Source: a virus
Length of the DNA: 37,571 nucleotides
Virus record (IMG/VR): IMGVR_UViG_3300035670_000647
Location: 1-37,571 of that record
Strand: one strand, 5' to 3'
Shown in pieces: positions 13,684-22,558 of this stretch (its first letter is position 1; each line of letters starts with the position of its first letter). The translations under genes and the position numbers were made by a program. The notes under the pieces are model-generated. The model worked only from the letters and a program-made list of their open reading frames with translations, was not told the DNA's origin and did not search any database.

Positions 13684-14930
13684 GGAATTACGTTCCCTTG
13701 AGCGTCAAAGCGAATACGCGGGCGAGACTGCGCAGGACTTGCAACACCTCCAGCGGTTGCAGCGGCAGGGCCAGCAGTAGGCTCCATGTCTCGTTCTGCT
13801 TGTTTCCGCATTTCAGCTTTTTGCTTGATGACCGCTGTCGAATCACCGACCACCGGGAAAAAGGTTCGGCGGTTAAGATCAACTTCGCCTTGCGTTGCAG
13901 CAGCCCCTGTCTTCGCCCGAAGATATGCTTCTGCCCATTGGTTTTGCAACTGGCCAACCTTTTGAGCATTGGCAGGAGTTGCCCAATTCGTCCACGTATT
14001 CCCTGCCGCCGCAGTAGCCACAGGGCTGGCGGCTGGGAGCTTATCAAGTTCAGACGTTGCCGAACGCATTTGACCAAGATACAAAGCGCCCTTGGCTTGC
14101 GATTCAGTAAGCGGTTTTGCCGCACCACTTGCCGTAGCAGCAGGGCGAACTTGAGCGCCGCCAGGCCCAACCACCGGAACAGCCTGATTGCTTCCAGGCT
14201 GAAGAATCATCGGCCCTGTTTCAGTTTGGATTACTTGCGCTTGCGGCATTTGAGCCGGAGCGCGAAGCGATGCCGCCAAACGCGCCATGTTTTCTTGATG
14301 CGCACGATTTTCCGCTGCCATTTGTTCTCGGCTAGCATTTTGCTCGCGTAGCATCTGCAAGCGCAACTCATGCTGTTGTTGCATCTCTGATGCACGTGCA
14401 GCCGCTGCGGCCTCGCGTTCTTCGCGTCGGAATGTACGATTTTCTGTGCGCTCTGCGGCTTGCGCTTCCATTTGCGGTATTTGCAACATGCCTTGCATGG
14501 CGGCTTGTCGCAACTGCGGGTCAGGCGCGTTAAGCAATGCTGCGTATGCCCCACGAAGATTAGGTGCTTGCGCTGGCGTTACCGTTTGCAGCCCTTGACC
14601 CTTCAACATCTGCGCGTCGGCCTCATCGAACGAAGGGGCTACGAATTCGCTGCGCTGCTCTGGCGTGCCTTGTGCCATCGTGCCGAACTGACGCAACGCC
14701 TCAGCCGTGGCTTTCTGACGGCCCTCAGCAAGGGCTTTCATTTCCTGCTGTGCTGCGCGTTCCTCTTGGCCTCCAAGATACTGACGCAGGCCAGACGCGA
14801 GGTATTGCGTGACAGACGGGGCCACATAGTGCCGCCCAACCATCTGACCAGATGGCATCTGCGTTTGTTGCAACATCTGCGCACGGCGCAGCCGGTCGGC
14901 CAGTTGCTGCTGCTCAAGTTCGTAGGCCAT
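13680..14930 (-). CDS. Coiled-coil virion protein, probable ejection protein
   Basis: The 416-residue product is rich in Q, A, R and E. A long coiled coil lies around 150-225 (ERTENRTFRREEREAAAAAR). A C-terminal domain contains GALYLGQMRSATSELDKLPA and EAYLRAKTGAAATQGEVDLN, seen in structural proteins of other podoviruses. It sits between two other ejection-type genes, as the three-protein ejection sets of P22-like phages do. It ends RIRFDAQGNVIP. Confidence 0.6.
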   Translation of the reverse strand: MAYELEQQQLADRLRRAQMLQQTQMPSGQMVGRHYVAPSVTQYLASGLRQYLGGQEERAAQQEMKALAEGRQKATAEALRQFGTMAQGTPEQRSEFVAPSFDEADAQMLKGQGLQTVTPAQAPNLRGAYAALLNAPDPQLRQAAMQGMLQIPQMEAQAAERTENRTFRREEREAAAAARASEMQQQHELRLQMLREQNASREQMAAENRAHQENMARLAASLRAPAQMPQAQVIQTETGPMILQPGSNQAVPVVGPGGAQVRPAATASGAAKPLTESQAKGALYLGQMRSATSELDKLPAASPVATAAAGNTWTNWATPANAQKVGQLQNQWAEAYLRAKTGAAATQGEVDLNRRTFFPVVGDSTAVIKQKAEMRKQAERDMEPTAGPAAATAGGVASPAQSRPRIRFDAQGNVIP

Positions 14931-14936
14931 GGGGGC

Positions 14937-16082
14937 TTACCTCAGTCCAAAAAGACCGCCAGCAATAGAGCCGGTCGGAGCGCCTAGAATAGTTCCGCCA
15001 AGTGAGAACAACCCGCCCAACGTGTTGCCAAACGCCGCATTTTGTGCATTCGTGGCATCAACAGCGGCTTGATACTGAGCGTTTGTCGCGCCAAGAATGT
15101 CCGGGCCTGCTGTAGTGGCTTGCTGGGCAAACTGTTGGAACTGTGGTGCCTGAACCTGATTGCCTGTCCGAAGCGCGTTGATAAGGTTCAATGGCCGGTC
15201 TTGCAGGTACGCTTGTTCTTGGAGCGCAGCCGAACGGTTCGCTTGGTCGAGGTTGATGCCCTGCAATGCGGCTTGCAGTTCAAGATCATTCCTACGTTGT
15301 CCAGCTAGGGCTTGTTCACGCCCGTAAGCCTCAGAACCAAGCCCGATGCCTTGGTTTGCCAATCGAGCGCGCATCGATTCCTCTTGCTGCATCAATTGAG
15401 GCTGAAGCCGCGCCATCAATGCCTGTTGCGCTGTCTGCCCCACGTTAATCGCACGCTCAGGCAAAAGTGAGGTATCCAACTCAGGGTTTTCAAAAATTGT
15501 CCGCGCACGATCAAAGCCCAAATTGGCGACTTCACCATATTTGCGATTTAGGGCCAACTGCTGATCTAGAGCAGACTGAGCCTCAGGGGTAAGCCGCATG
15601 GTCTGGGACCATTTTTCACCCGAAGTCCTGAAGCTTTCCAATTCAGGACGAATAGGGGCGGTTCGATTCTGGGTACCGCTTACGGCGCCTCCAGAGGATG
15701 GGTAAGGCTCATTCCCGTATCCAAATGTGTTGATGAACTCATTAAGAGGGGTTTGCGTTTGGGATTGAGCGCTGCCAGCGTTGTACGATGCCAAAGATCG
15801 GTTGTAATCATCCATCGCCCGGTTGTAGGCGTTGTAATCAATGCTCCCCGTGGGCGTGCGCGTATATTCCAGCGACCCATAAGGGGTGTACTGATTGATT
15901 CGATTGGCTTCAGTCGCATAGCGAGCGGCCTCAAGATTGCCAGCCGCTGTCGCGTTTGCTGCTGCGGTGTAGTCTGGAGCGGGCGGAGGGTCGGACTTGC
16001 CAAAAACGCGCTTGAGTCTTCCGCTTTCTTTCTGGAAGGCCCGAGTGTTCAGGTCTTGGTCAGGATGATCGATGTAGCGCAT
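14937..16082 (-). CDS. Podovirus internal virion / DNA-transfer-type protein
   Basis: The 381-residue product carries a pattern I know from many podovirus structural clusters: TAAANATAAGNLEAARYATE, QYTPYGSLEYTRTPTGS, RARLANQGIGLGSEAYGREQ, then LINALRTGNQVQAPQFQQF. A Gly-rich hydrophobic tail (GNTLGGLFSLGGTILGAPTG) follows and might insert in a membrane. It is probably a minor virion component. It overlaps the GNAT gene by 23 bases. Confidence 0.65.
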   Translation of the reverse strand: MRYIDHPDQDLNTRAFQKESGRLKRVFGKSDPPPAPDYTAAANATAAGNLEAARYATEANRINQYTPYGSLEYTRTPTGSIDYNAYNRAMDDYNRSLASYNAGSAQSQTQTPLNEFINTFGYGNEPYPSSGGAVSGTQNRTAPIRPELESFRTSGEKWSQTMRLTPEAQSALDQQLALNRKYGEVANLGFDRARTIFENPELDTSLLPERAINVGQTAQQALMARLQPQLMQQEESMRARLANQGIGLGSEAYGREQALAGQRRNDLELQAALQGINLDQANRSAALQEQAYLQDRPLNLINALRTGNQVQAPQFQQFAQQATTAGPDILGATNAQYQAAVDATNAQNAAFGNTLGGLFSLGGTILGAPTGSIAGGLFGLR

Positions 16083-16503
16083 ATTTACCCTTGAGATACT
16101 TGCATTCTTCCTTGAACATTCGGAATAGAAGCATGTTGCCTAGACGGGTAGCGCCTACTAATTCCGATTCTAACGTAAAGCCCATGTGAGTTACAAGCGT
16201 TATGCATTTCTTGTTTGTGCTACACACTGGAACTGTGATTCTCCGAACTCCAATCTGGTTGAATGGGTAATCGTATATCACCCCCAAGTATTCCCTGGTT
16301 GCCCAGTCCGGTTCGCCTCGGATGTGGCAAATGACATTGGCCCCGTTGAAATCCTCGTACAACACACCAGCCACCAATTTACCGTCTTTCATGCGACCGA
16401 TTGCGGTTCCTCGCCCCGGAGTCCAAGTGCCCCCAGCCTCAGCGCATACCCACGGCCCCACAATTGAGGCATCCAAACACAGATCAGAGAACCGAGCGGG
16501 CAC
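16060..16503 (-). CDS. GNAT-like acetyltransferase encoded in the tail cluster
   Basis: The 147-residue product reads as a GNAT fold: GTAIGRMKDGKLVAGVLYED and FNGANVICHIRGEPDWATRE, then QIGVRRITVPVCSTNKKCIT, and the terminal HMGFTLESELVGATRLGNML plus LFRMFKEECKYL. Phage relatives in podovirus tail regions are usually annotated as GNAT proteins. The acetyl-CoA loop is not a perfect consensus, so activity is uncertain. It overlaps the tail hub gene by 20 bases and the next gene by 23, so it is translated with the virion genes. Confidence 0.7.
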   Translation of the reverse strand: MPARFSDLCLDASIVGPWVCAEAGGTWTPGRGTAIGRMKDGKLVAGVLYEDFNGANVICHIRGEPDWATREYLGVIYDYPFNQIGVRRITVPVCSTNKKCITLVTHMGFTLESELVGATRLGNMLLFRMFKEECKYLKGKYALHRSS

Positions 16504-18013
16504 GTTGGAATACGTAGTCCGTGTTAGTAAATCGCACTTCGGAACCGTTGTTTTGCACCTTGATCCGGATAGCCGCTGCGTTAGCCACAGCCCCCACGGT
16601 ATTCCAGCTAGTCACGTTTGACAGCCCGCCGCCCCAAACCATTGACCCCCAAACCATCGATCCCCAGACCATTCCCGTTGGGGCGACAAATGAAAGATTG
16701 CCGGTTGGCGGGGTTTCAAGATAGTCCACGTTCAGACTGTAAAGAATCGACGGATTCCCGCTGGTCAAAATATATGGGCGAACCATCGTGAAATACTTAT
16801 TGAATGCTTTGGCACCAAAGTAGTTAAACGCGGGCAATATGTCGGCTTGAATCGGGTCGGTTACGTCAACATCTCCCGTCCATGCTTTATAGACAGTCGT
16901 GGAATCGCCGTAGTAAAGACCACTTGAGGCAGAAAGAAACGTATTAGCATTCCAATTGGTGAACTTGCACCATGCGCCGGTAATTGTGTTTTGGACATAC
17001 TGATATTGGTTTGCCCCATCAGGAACGTTCAATATCATCATGTTGGCGTCAGGATATAGGCACAATTGCCATCCGAAATTGCCAAAGAATGAGTCAGCGT
17101 CTTGAGAAACTGAGTTTTGAATCTTGTCAGTCAAAGCAACGCGGCGATCAACTGAAGCAGACAGTAGGCCACGACCCAGCGGGTACACGCCTTCCGTAGT
17201 ATTGACCGCCAAGTCTCCGCCCAACTTCTCAGCGCATCGACGGCCCAAAGGCTTGCCCAGATTGAACACGCCGATAAGCGACCATGCGTTAGGGTCGCTA
17301 GGGTCAGTGCCGCGATACACAGCGACTTCACCATTGGACGAAATGACAACCAAGTGGTCATCAGCGCCGTTTCCCGCGTCAATCGTCCAAGGGTAAGCGG
17401 CCATGATGTAGCCACCATTGCGGAACACCGAGCCAAGGTCAAGAGCCGTTGCCGCGCCTCCGATTGACAAAACCGGCAGGTAATACAGATTCATGGAGTT
17501 GTTCAGCACCAAGAAAATACGGTTCTTGAACACGCACCCGTGAACAATGTCAGTTGTCGTTACCCCCGTGATTGCAGGTGTTGATACGCCATCAACCGAC
17601 ACCCAAGTCGTGCCATTCCACAGACGCGGCTTGTCTGCCCCGTTGAAAAAGTAGATGAACGAGCCGCCAGGCGTTGTAATCTGTACGGTCTGGAATCTCG
17701 CATTAGTCAGGCCAGATTGCACCGCCGCACCTACTGGGCCAGCCGTTGTGACGTTGTAGATAGCTGTTCCAGCCGCTGCAAACAGGGTTGATGCACCAGA
17801 AGGCGGGAGATACTCGGCCAGCGTCTCCACCGGGCTTAGAAACCCCGTCACATGCTCGATCGCACCCTTGCGAATGCCAACATACGAAGGATATGGGAAC
17901 CAGTTTTCCATGACCACCGCGTCAGATGGCGGCATGTCGGCAATCGAGTCGCGATCATTAAGGCCGCCGACTGGAGCCGGGATGGAGGTGGCGGAAAACT
18001 TGGGAGCGACCAT
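16484..18013 (-). CDS. Tail hub / nozzle protein (P22 gp10-like stabilization protein)
   Basis: The 509-residue product opens MVAPKFSATSIPAPVGGLND and VVMENWFPYPSYVGIRKGAI, the signature start of podovirus tail-stabilization proteins. Beta-propeller-like repeats follow (LFAAAGTAIYNVT, DDHLVVISSNGEVAVYRGTD). These proteins form the tube beneath the adaptor ring and plug DNA in the head. Near residues 450-465 there is a short tandem repeat, MVWGS-MVWGS-MVWGG, coded by near-identical 15-base units. The start overlaps the preceding stop (TAATG). Confidence 0.8.
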   Translation of the reverse strand: MVAPKFSATSIPAPVGGLNDRDSIADMPPSDAVVMENWFPYPSYVGIRKGAIEHVTGFLSPVETLAEYLPPSGASTLFAAAGTAIYNVTTAGPVGAAVQSGLTNARFQTVQITTPGGSFIYFFNGADKPRLWNGTTWVSVDGVSTPAITGVTTTDIVHGCVFKNRIFLVLNNSMNLYYLPVLSIGGAATALDLGSVFRNGGYIMAAYPWTIDAGNGADDHLVVISSNGEVAVYRGTDPSDPNAWSLIGVFNLGKPLGRRCAEKLGGDLAVNTTEGVYPLGRGLLSASVDRRVALTDKIQNSVSQDADSFFGNFGWQLCLYPDANMMILNVPDGANQYQYVQNTITGAWCKFTNWNANTFLSASSGLYYGDSTTVYKAWTGDVDVTDPIQADILPAFNYFGAKAFNKYFTMVRPYILTSGNPSILYSLNVDYLETPPTGNLSFVAPTGMVWGSMVWGSMVWGGGLSNVTSWNTVGAVANAAAIRIKVQNNGSEVRFTNTDYVFQRARSVL

Positions 18014-18291
18014 TATTTAGCCAATTTCGCAGCTTTGCCGCCTGCCATGATCGGCGCAATCATGCCTATTGCACGGCCAGCAGCTTCATAACCGTTCTTT
18101 TCAACGGGCTTTGTCACCCCGTTTTCTTCCATCCATACAGAACTGCCAACGGCATTTTCTGGCACCTTGACGCCAGCTTTCCGGAGTCCAGCCGCGATCA
18201 GGTCAACCGGCCCAGATACAGCTTCAGCCGCCGTATTGCTTGCACTTTGCGCCGTGTCGCGCAAGGCTTTGATGATGGCTTTCTTGTCCAT
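18013..18291 (-). CDS. Small conserved virion-cluster protein
   Basis: The 92-residue product begins with an amphipathic start (ALRDTAQSASNTAAEAVSGP). It continues VDLIAAGLRKAGVKVPENAV, GSSVWMEENG, and a hydrophobic C-terminal segment (AAGRAIGMIAPIMAGGKAAK). Proteins of this pattern occur next to tail hub genes in other podoviruses and are uncharacterised. A membrane-active or internal virion role is possible. Confidence 0.6.
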   Translation of the reverse strand: MDKKAIIKALRDTAQSASNTAAEAVSGPVDLIAAGLRKAGVKVPENAVGSSVWMEENGVTKPVEKNGYEAAGRAIGMIAPIMAGGKAAKLAK

Positions 18292-19188
18292 TTAGCTGCT
18301 AGGGTAATTGCCGTCTGGCAAATTCCATTCGGTCAATAGAACATCTGTCGGGAACGGAGACAGTGAAAGTCGGGGGGCGCTCTTGTCTTGGGCTTTGTTC
18401 TGCTCCAACAGAAGCCGGAATTCCCCGAGGTCAAACGTGCCGTCCAGGCCCTTAGCGGCTTTCCATTGCGCCTTTAGCCCCGTCACCATAAGGCTATCGG
18501 AGAAGATGCACGTATCGGTATCTGCCGTGAACGAGGTTTGAGGCGTGCCCGTAGAACTGCGAACCCAAGCGTTGGAAATGTACTCAAACGCAAACGTCAG
18601 GCCATTGGGCGGCAGAGGGTTGACCGCGATCTGATTCTCAAGAATGCGGAACCGCTCCCGAGGGCCAGCGTACACAATGCCCGACTTGAAGCTCTGCCAA
18701 TCTTGAGCAGACTGCGGCCCCGTCAGCGGCCAGCGATTGGTGCGATCCCATTCAGTCTGGGGAATCTGCTTCAGCCAATCAGACGGGAGGTTGTAGAGAT
18801 ACTGTGCAAACTGGGTATCCACCGTGCCCGACGACAAGGCAGGCATGTTCATTGTGATTTGAGTCGGGGAATCAACGCTCACAATGTTGGCAAACGGAAC
18901 AACGGAATTCCCGTAAAGCCCAAATTGTGTGGTTAGCTGCGACGTATCAGCGACAGTTACAGTCGTAGAGCCTTGAACAAAGGTGGCCGAATAGTCATAA
19001 GATACAGTCGTAAGAATGTGCTCTTTATCCAGCCGTTGCCATTCAAACTGGCGGCAAATGTCCGTCCCCAACCGATTCAGCAAAGCCAGAAACTGCTTAA
19101 TTTGCGGGTCTTGTGAACCAATGACAAGCGAAGGGCTGTTAAGCCCTAGTTCAGCCGTGGTCTGCTGAATCAGTTGAAGTACGTTCAT
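18292..19188 (-). CDS. Head-tail adaptor protein (P22 gp4-type)
   Basis: The 298-residue product has the usual opening of podovirus adaptor proteins (VLQLIQQTTAELGLNSP, FLALLNRLGTDICRQFEWQR). A beta-rich centre includes a TTVTVADTSQL strand. A C-terminal part containing FSDSLMVTGLKAQWKAAKGL and DLGEFRLLLEQNKAQD is also typical. It should form the dodecameric ring under the portal. The four-base overlap with the upstream gene and the tail hub gene nearby agree with that role. Confidence 0.75.
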   Translation of the reverse strand: MNVLQLIQQTTAELGLNSPSLVIGSQDPQIKQFLALLNRLGTDICRQFEWQRLDKEHILTTVSYDYSATFVQGSTTVTVADTSQLTTQFGLYGNSVVPFANIVSVDSPTQITMNMPALSSGTVDTQFAQYLYNLPSDWLKQIPQTEWDRTNRWPLTGPQSAQDWQSFKSGIVYAGPRERFRILENQIAVNPLPPNGLTFAFEYISNAWVRSSTGTPQTSFTADTDTCIFSDSLMVTGLKAQWKAAKGLDGTFDLGEFRLLLEQNKAQDKSAPRLSLSPFPTDVLLTEWNLPDGNYPSS

Positions 19189-19733
19189 GCGGGTTCAGGC
19201 TCTTTCTTTGGACGGCCACGCTGGGGCTTGTCCTCTTGCAGGGCTGCGAAACTGGCTTTCAGGGCTTCAATCTCGCCTCGGAGTCGATCATTTTCTGCGG
19301 CTTGGGCAGATTGCGCAGCCATGCCTTTTGCAGCGTCCAGATAGTTACGCGCCTTTAGGCGAAGCTCCATCCACCCCATGCCAATGCGCTGAAGCGAGGA
19401 ATCGGGCACTTCGGCCAGTTGCTCAACGGTCTTGATGTTGAAGAACTCGGCCTCTTTGACTTGAGACTTGGTGATCTGCGGCCATTGCGCCAGCGGGGTT
19501 CCCACCATTGCGCCCTGCTGATTGGCTTCAAAAGCCTTCCATTCCCGTGCGTATTTGGCGCGGTAATGATCGGTCGCCTTGGTTTCCAGAATGTTGTTCC
19601 GGTCGCCTGCATTTATCAGACGGACAAATGGGATTTCACGAAAGACCGGGCGGCCTTCCTTTTCAGATTCGGCCTTGAACTCGACCGCTTCCATGTAGAA
19701 CTCGACAAAAGTACCGTTTTGAGGATTGCTCAT
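19185..19733 (-). CDS. Coiled-coil structural-region protein
   Basis: The start is taken at 19733 (GGAAACCAAAATGAGC, same spacing as neighbouring genes) rather than 48 bases upstream, which would run into the hairpin. The 182-residue product has an N-terminal beta-rich part, the recurring block DHYRAKYAREWKAFEANQQG and LAQWPQITKSQVKEAEFFNI, a coiled coil (AAENDRLRGEIEALKASFAA) and a basic RGRPKK end that could touch DNA. It is common in podovirus structural clusters; role unknown. Confidence 0.6.
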   Translation of the reverse strand: MSNPQNGTFVEFYMEAVEFKAESEKEGRPVFREIPFVRLINAGDRNNILETKATDHYRAKYAREWKAFEANQQGAMVGTPLAQWPQITKSQVKEAEFFNIKTVEQLAEVPDSSLQRIGMGWMELRLKARNYLDAAKGMAAQSAQAAENDRLRGEIEALKASFAALQEDKPQRGRPKKEPEPA

Positions 19734-19759
19734 TTTGGTTTCCATAAGTTGAAGAAAGA

Positions 19760-19777
19760 TAGGGGCCGAAGCCCCTA
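19760..19777 (-). terminator. UUCG-tetraloop hairpin after the decoration-like gene
   Basis: On the minus strand TAGGGGC-TTCG-GCCCCTA is followed by TCTTTCTTC. It lies directly after the stop of the gene at 19781. A nearly identical element follows the capsid gene at 20495. It is probably a partial terminator or a 3'-end stabiliser that tunes expression of the genes between. Confidence 0.55.
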
Positions 19778-19780
19778 CCA

Positions 19781-20149
19781 TTATGCCGACAGAACAGCGA
19801 ACCAGAAAGCGTTTGTGACGCCTACAAACAGCGCCCGACCTCCAGCGGCGACGGAAAAGCCGCCAGTCGTTGCGGTCAAGGCGTTGATCTGCACGCCAGT
19901 CCCTGGATATACCAGCAGAGCGTTAGCCCCGCTATTGACTACCAGCACCGATTCTCCGGGATTGGGAATCGGCAGTTTCACGCCCGTGCCAATGGCGGTC
20001 GTGGTAACGCGATTGATGGCGTTACCCAATTGCAGAGCATCCGCGTTCGTGGTGCCGGTGGCCGTGAGGCCGTTAGCAACAGAACCCATGATGCCCTGCG
20101 TTTGCAGAGGCGGCGTACCTGCGCCGATCAGCTCTTGCAGCAGTGCCAT
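19781..20149 (-). CDS. Small beta-rich virion protein
   Basis: The 122-residue product is rich in G, A, T and V with alternating hydrophobic pattern (VKLPIPNPGESVLVVNSGAN, VQINALTATTGGFSVAAGGR, ALFVGVTNAFWFAVLSA). That suggests a beta-barrel or trimeric decoration-type fold. It sits after the major capsid and another small beta protein and is bracketed by paired hairpins. A capsid-surface role is likely but unproven. Confidence 0.55.
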   Translation of the reverse strand: MALLQELIGAGTPPLQTQGIMGSVANGLTATGTTNADALQLGNAINRVTTTAIGTGVKLPIPNPGESVLVVNSGANALLVYPGTGVQINALTATTGGFSVAAGGRALFVGVTNAFWFAVLSA

Positions 20150-20158
20150 GGCTAGACC

Positions 20159-20461
20159 TTAGACGCTGGCCTTGGAGAACCAAGCGCGGTCACCAGACGC
20201 CAAAGCGACGGCGGGAGACAGGTACGTTCCGCCAGACGCGGCCACAAGGAAAGTGGTCGTGTTGATATCGCATACTGCGGTAGATGCCGAGATGACAGCG
20301 TTGGCTTGAGCGTACACATAACGCTTGCCATCAGAGGCAAACACTTGAGTGCCAAGCTGAGGAGCATCTTCAGCACCAGACGAAGGGCCAACGTCAGCGG
20401 CCAGAGTTTTGCTGTTGAGGTCAACGCCCAGGCTAGGGGTGACGGAAAACGGAGCAGCCAT
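20159..20461 (-). CDS. Head decoration-type protein candidate
   Basis: The 100-residue product (starting MAAPFSVTPSLGVDLNS) contains APQLGTQVFASDGKRYVYAQ and VALASGDRAWFSKAS, a small beta fold typical of proteins encoded directly after HK97-type capsids. AAGGAAATC precedes the start. A cementing role on the capsid is likely from position; no specific family can be claimed. Confidence 0.55.
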   Translation of the reverse strand: MAAPFSVTPSLGVDLNSKTLAADVGPSSGAEDAPQLGTQVFASDGKRYVYAQANAVISASTAVCDINTTTFLVAASGGTYLSPAVALASGDRAWFSKASV

Positions 20462-20494
20462 TTTGATTTCCTTTCAGATTTGGTTCGTGAAAGA

Positions 20495-20510
20495 TAGGGC
20501 CGAAGCCCCA
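20495..20510 (-). terminator. UUCG-tetraloop hairpin after the major capsid gene
   Basis: On the minus strand TGGGGC-TTCG-GCCCTA is followed by TCTTTC. It begins a few bases after the capsid stop codon. The sequence around it (GCTTCGGCCC then TATCTTTC) recurs at 19760, so the two are copies of one element. It may reduce read-through so that the capsid protein is made in excess. Confidence 0.55.
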
Positions 20511-20513
20511 TCA

Positions 20514-21506
20514 TCAGTCAGTCAGCACACCTTGATACCGAGCGCCCGAGCTAGTCAGGTTGCCAGCCCACCCGATCAGGCGAACCATGGCATCTTGGTT
20601 GACCGACATGCGGTCGCCACCAATCGGCACAAAGTTGCGGTCACGGTGCGGGCGGAAGAAGATGTACTTGGTGTTCAGGAAGTACATGCGGTTAGTGTTC
20701 AGTTGACCACCGATACCACCATCGAGGAACACATCGCAGTTGAAGCCAGCGCCAAAATACTTCAGCGAGGTAAAACCAGCGCCAGCAGCCGACTCGGAAG
20801 TCACGCGCTGGATGGCTTGCAGCGATTCCAGATAGAAGCGATAGTAGTTGTTACCGGCCACGATCATGTCTGGGCGGTCAGAACCACGCACCAGTTGCAC
20901 TGCCACACGGTTCATGTAGCTCTGGATGTTGGCAGCAGAAGCAGCCGCGCCGCCATCCGTGGTAGCGTCAAACGCAATGTTGCGCCAGAAGCTCCAAGTC
21001 AGACGGTTGATGCCGCCGTAGGTACCAGAACCCGGCGAGGCAGCGACAGCCAGCGCAAGGCCGGTAATGTCTTTGCCGCCGTTGCCGGTGCCGTCAGAGT
21101 ACAGACCAGCGGAAATGTCGTTCATCAGTTGGGCTTCAGCCACCTGAATCCGGCCTTCCAGCAGGTCGATAATCTGTTCTTTGCCAGCGTTTTGCAGCAT
21201 TTCCAGACCCGAAATCGACACGGCAGCAGCATACTGCTTGATATCGAATTGAGCCGCAGAAATGGGGCTGTTCGGGGTGATATCGATGATATCGTAACCC
21301 GAATACGAACCGGCGTTTTCCGTGGTCGTGTCGTTGTACATCAGCTCTTGCATGATGACGTTACCGCCCGAGAAGGGCTTAACGTTGCCACGCTCACGAA
21401 GTTTCATGAGCAGAGCATTGTTATTGGTCACGTTGTCAGCAAGGACGCCGCTTCGGTTTTGAATCGTCGTGGTGACGATATCGGAAAGATTCGCAAAAGT
21501 AGCCAT
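20514..21506 (-). CDS. Major capsid protein (HK97-type fold)
   Basis: The 330-residue product follows the scaffold gene, has the length of a phage capsid protein without a long N-terminal delta domain, and shows capsid-like segments (AAQFDIKQYAAAVSISGLEM, LEGRIQVAEAQLMNDISAGL, RPDMIVAGNNYYRFYLESLQ, DRNFVPIGGDRMSVNQDAMV). The separate scaffold upstream agrees with the missing internal one. Assignment rests on these features and the order portal-scaffold-capsid. Confidence 0.85.
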   Translation of the reverse strand: MATFANLSDIVTTTIQNRSGVLADNVTNNNALLMKLRERGNVKPFSGGNVIMQELMYNDTTTENAGSYSGYDIIDITPNSPISAAQFDIKQYAAAVSISGLEMLQNAGKEQIIDLLEGRIQVAEAQLMNDISAGLYSDGTGNGGKDITGLALAVAASPGSGTYGGINRLTWSFWRNIAFDATTDGGAAASAANIQSYMNRVAVQLVRGSDRPDMIVAGNNYYRFYLESLQAIQRVTSESAAGAGFTSLKYFGAGFNCDVFLDGGIGGQLNTNRMYFLNTKYIFFRPHRDRNFVPIGGDRMSVNQDAMVRLIGWAGNLTSSGARYQGVLTD

Positions 21507-21523
21507 TTTGGCAATTCCTTTCG

Positions 21524-22534
21524 TTAACTAGCATCAAATTGCGCTGCGAGCATATCTCGCAACGAACCCTTTACCGGCTGAACCCCAACGGCTGACGGAC
21601 TGGAACCTTTGACACTGACAGCGGCAGCTTTTGCCTTCTGTGCTTGTGCGGTTTCAATCGCCTTCCTCTGGGCTTCGGCGCGTTGCTGGTCAATCAGGGA
21701 TTGCCTGATATCCGGACGCATCCAGACAGCCATATCGTAAGCCTCCTTTTCTGACTTGGCTTTGCCGGATTCCAGCAAGTCTGCCATGTCAGGCCGCACG
21801 GCCTCAAAGTGCGGGTAATTAGCAGTGTCGCTCGCCATGCTCTGGATTAATTCCATTGCCTTGGCTTGTTCCTGCTGCTGAATCTGATTTTGCCACACCT
21901 GCTGCTGATATTGCAACTCATTTAGTTGCTGCATCAGATATTGCGTGTTTGGGTCAACCTGAGGAACCGGCTGATTCAGGTCAATTCCGTACTCCCGCGC
22001 CAATTGCTGGAAGTATTGCGCCTTGGTAGCCGGGTCGCCATTGCGCAGCGTGTAGTCTGCCCGCATCAATGCGCTAATGGCCGTAGGCGCATCAACCCCG
22101 AGTTTCTGCAAATGGGCTTGATAGGGCGCAATGACCTGATCGTAAGCCTTGGCCCGCTCTGAATGGGTCTTGAACTCGCTCACACCCTTGTGGAAGTCGT
22201 TTTCCCGACGCTCGGCCTCTTGGGTCAGCAGCCGAATTTCCTCGGGCGTCAGTGCTTCGCCTCGGTCGGCCTTCAAGAATGCCTCTTGAGCGGCAGGTTT
22301 CCAGCTTGACGGGGCTTTGCGAACCGGAGCGGGCGGCGGCTCAGGCGTGATTTCAGGTGAAACTTCTGGCGCTTCTTCTTTCTTGGCGAAGCGGCCAGCA
22401 TCATCCCGAGCGCGGTCGGCCTTTACTTCAGGCTCGCTTACAGCCGGTTCAGGGGCTTGCTCAATAGGCGCGGCCTCTTGTTCGGGCTGAGGGTCGGCAA
22501 ATGCGGATTCAAGGGCGCTGCGAAGGTCACTCAT
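21524..22534 (-). CDS. Capsid scaffolding protein
   Basis: The 336-residue product has an acidic, proline-rich disordered N-terminus (EQEAAPIEQAPEPAVSEPEV). A helical middle (SWKPAAQEAFLKADRGEALT, EEIRLLTQEAERRENDFHKG) is followed by a long Q-rich coiled coil (LMQQLNELQYQQQVWQNQIQ) and a small basic end (SLRDMLAAQF). That is the usual make-up of podovirus scaffolds, placed directly before the capsid gene. It should direct procapsid assembly and then leave. Confidence 0.8.
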   Translation of the reverse strand: MSDLRSALESAFADPQPEQEAAPIEQAPEPAVSEPEVKADRARDDAGRFAKKEEAPEVSPEITPEPPPAPVRKAPSSWKPAAQEAFLKADRGEALTPEEIRLLTQEAERRENDFHKGVSEFKTHSERAKAYDQVIAPYQAHLQKLGVDAPTAISALMRADYTLRNGDPATKAQYFQQLAREYGIDLNQPVPQVDPNTQYLMQQLNELQYQQQVWQNQIQQQEQAKAMELIQSMASDTANYPHFEAVRPDMADLLESGKAKSEKEAYDMAVWMRPDIRQSLIDQQRAEAQRKAIETAQAQKAKAAAVSVKGSSPSAVGVQPVKGSLRDMLAAQFDAS

Positions 22535-22558
22535 AGGGATTTCCTACGTTGTTGGTAA

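Noticed and set aside
12064-19188. Tail tape-measure, sheath or tube genes that would indicate a long tail
   Set aside because: The large proteins here match ejection, hub and adaptor types. No long coiled-coil tape measure or sheath is present.
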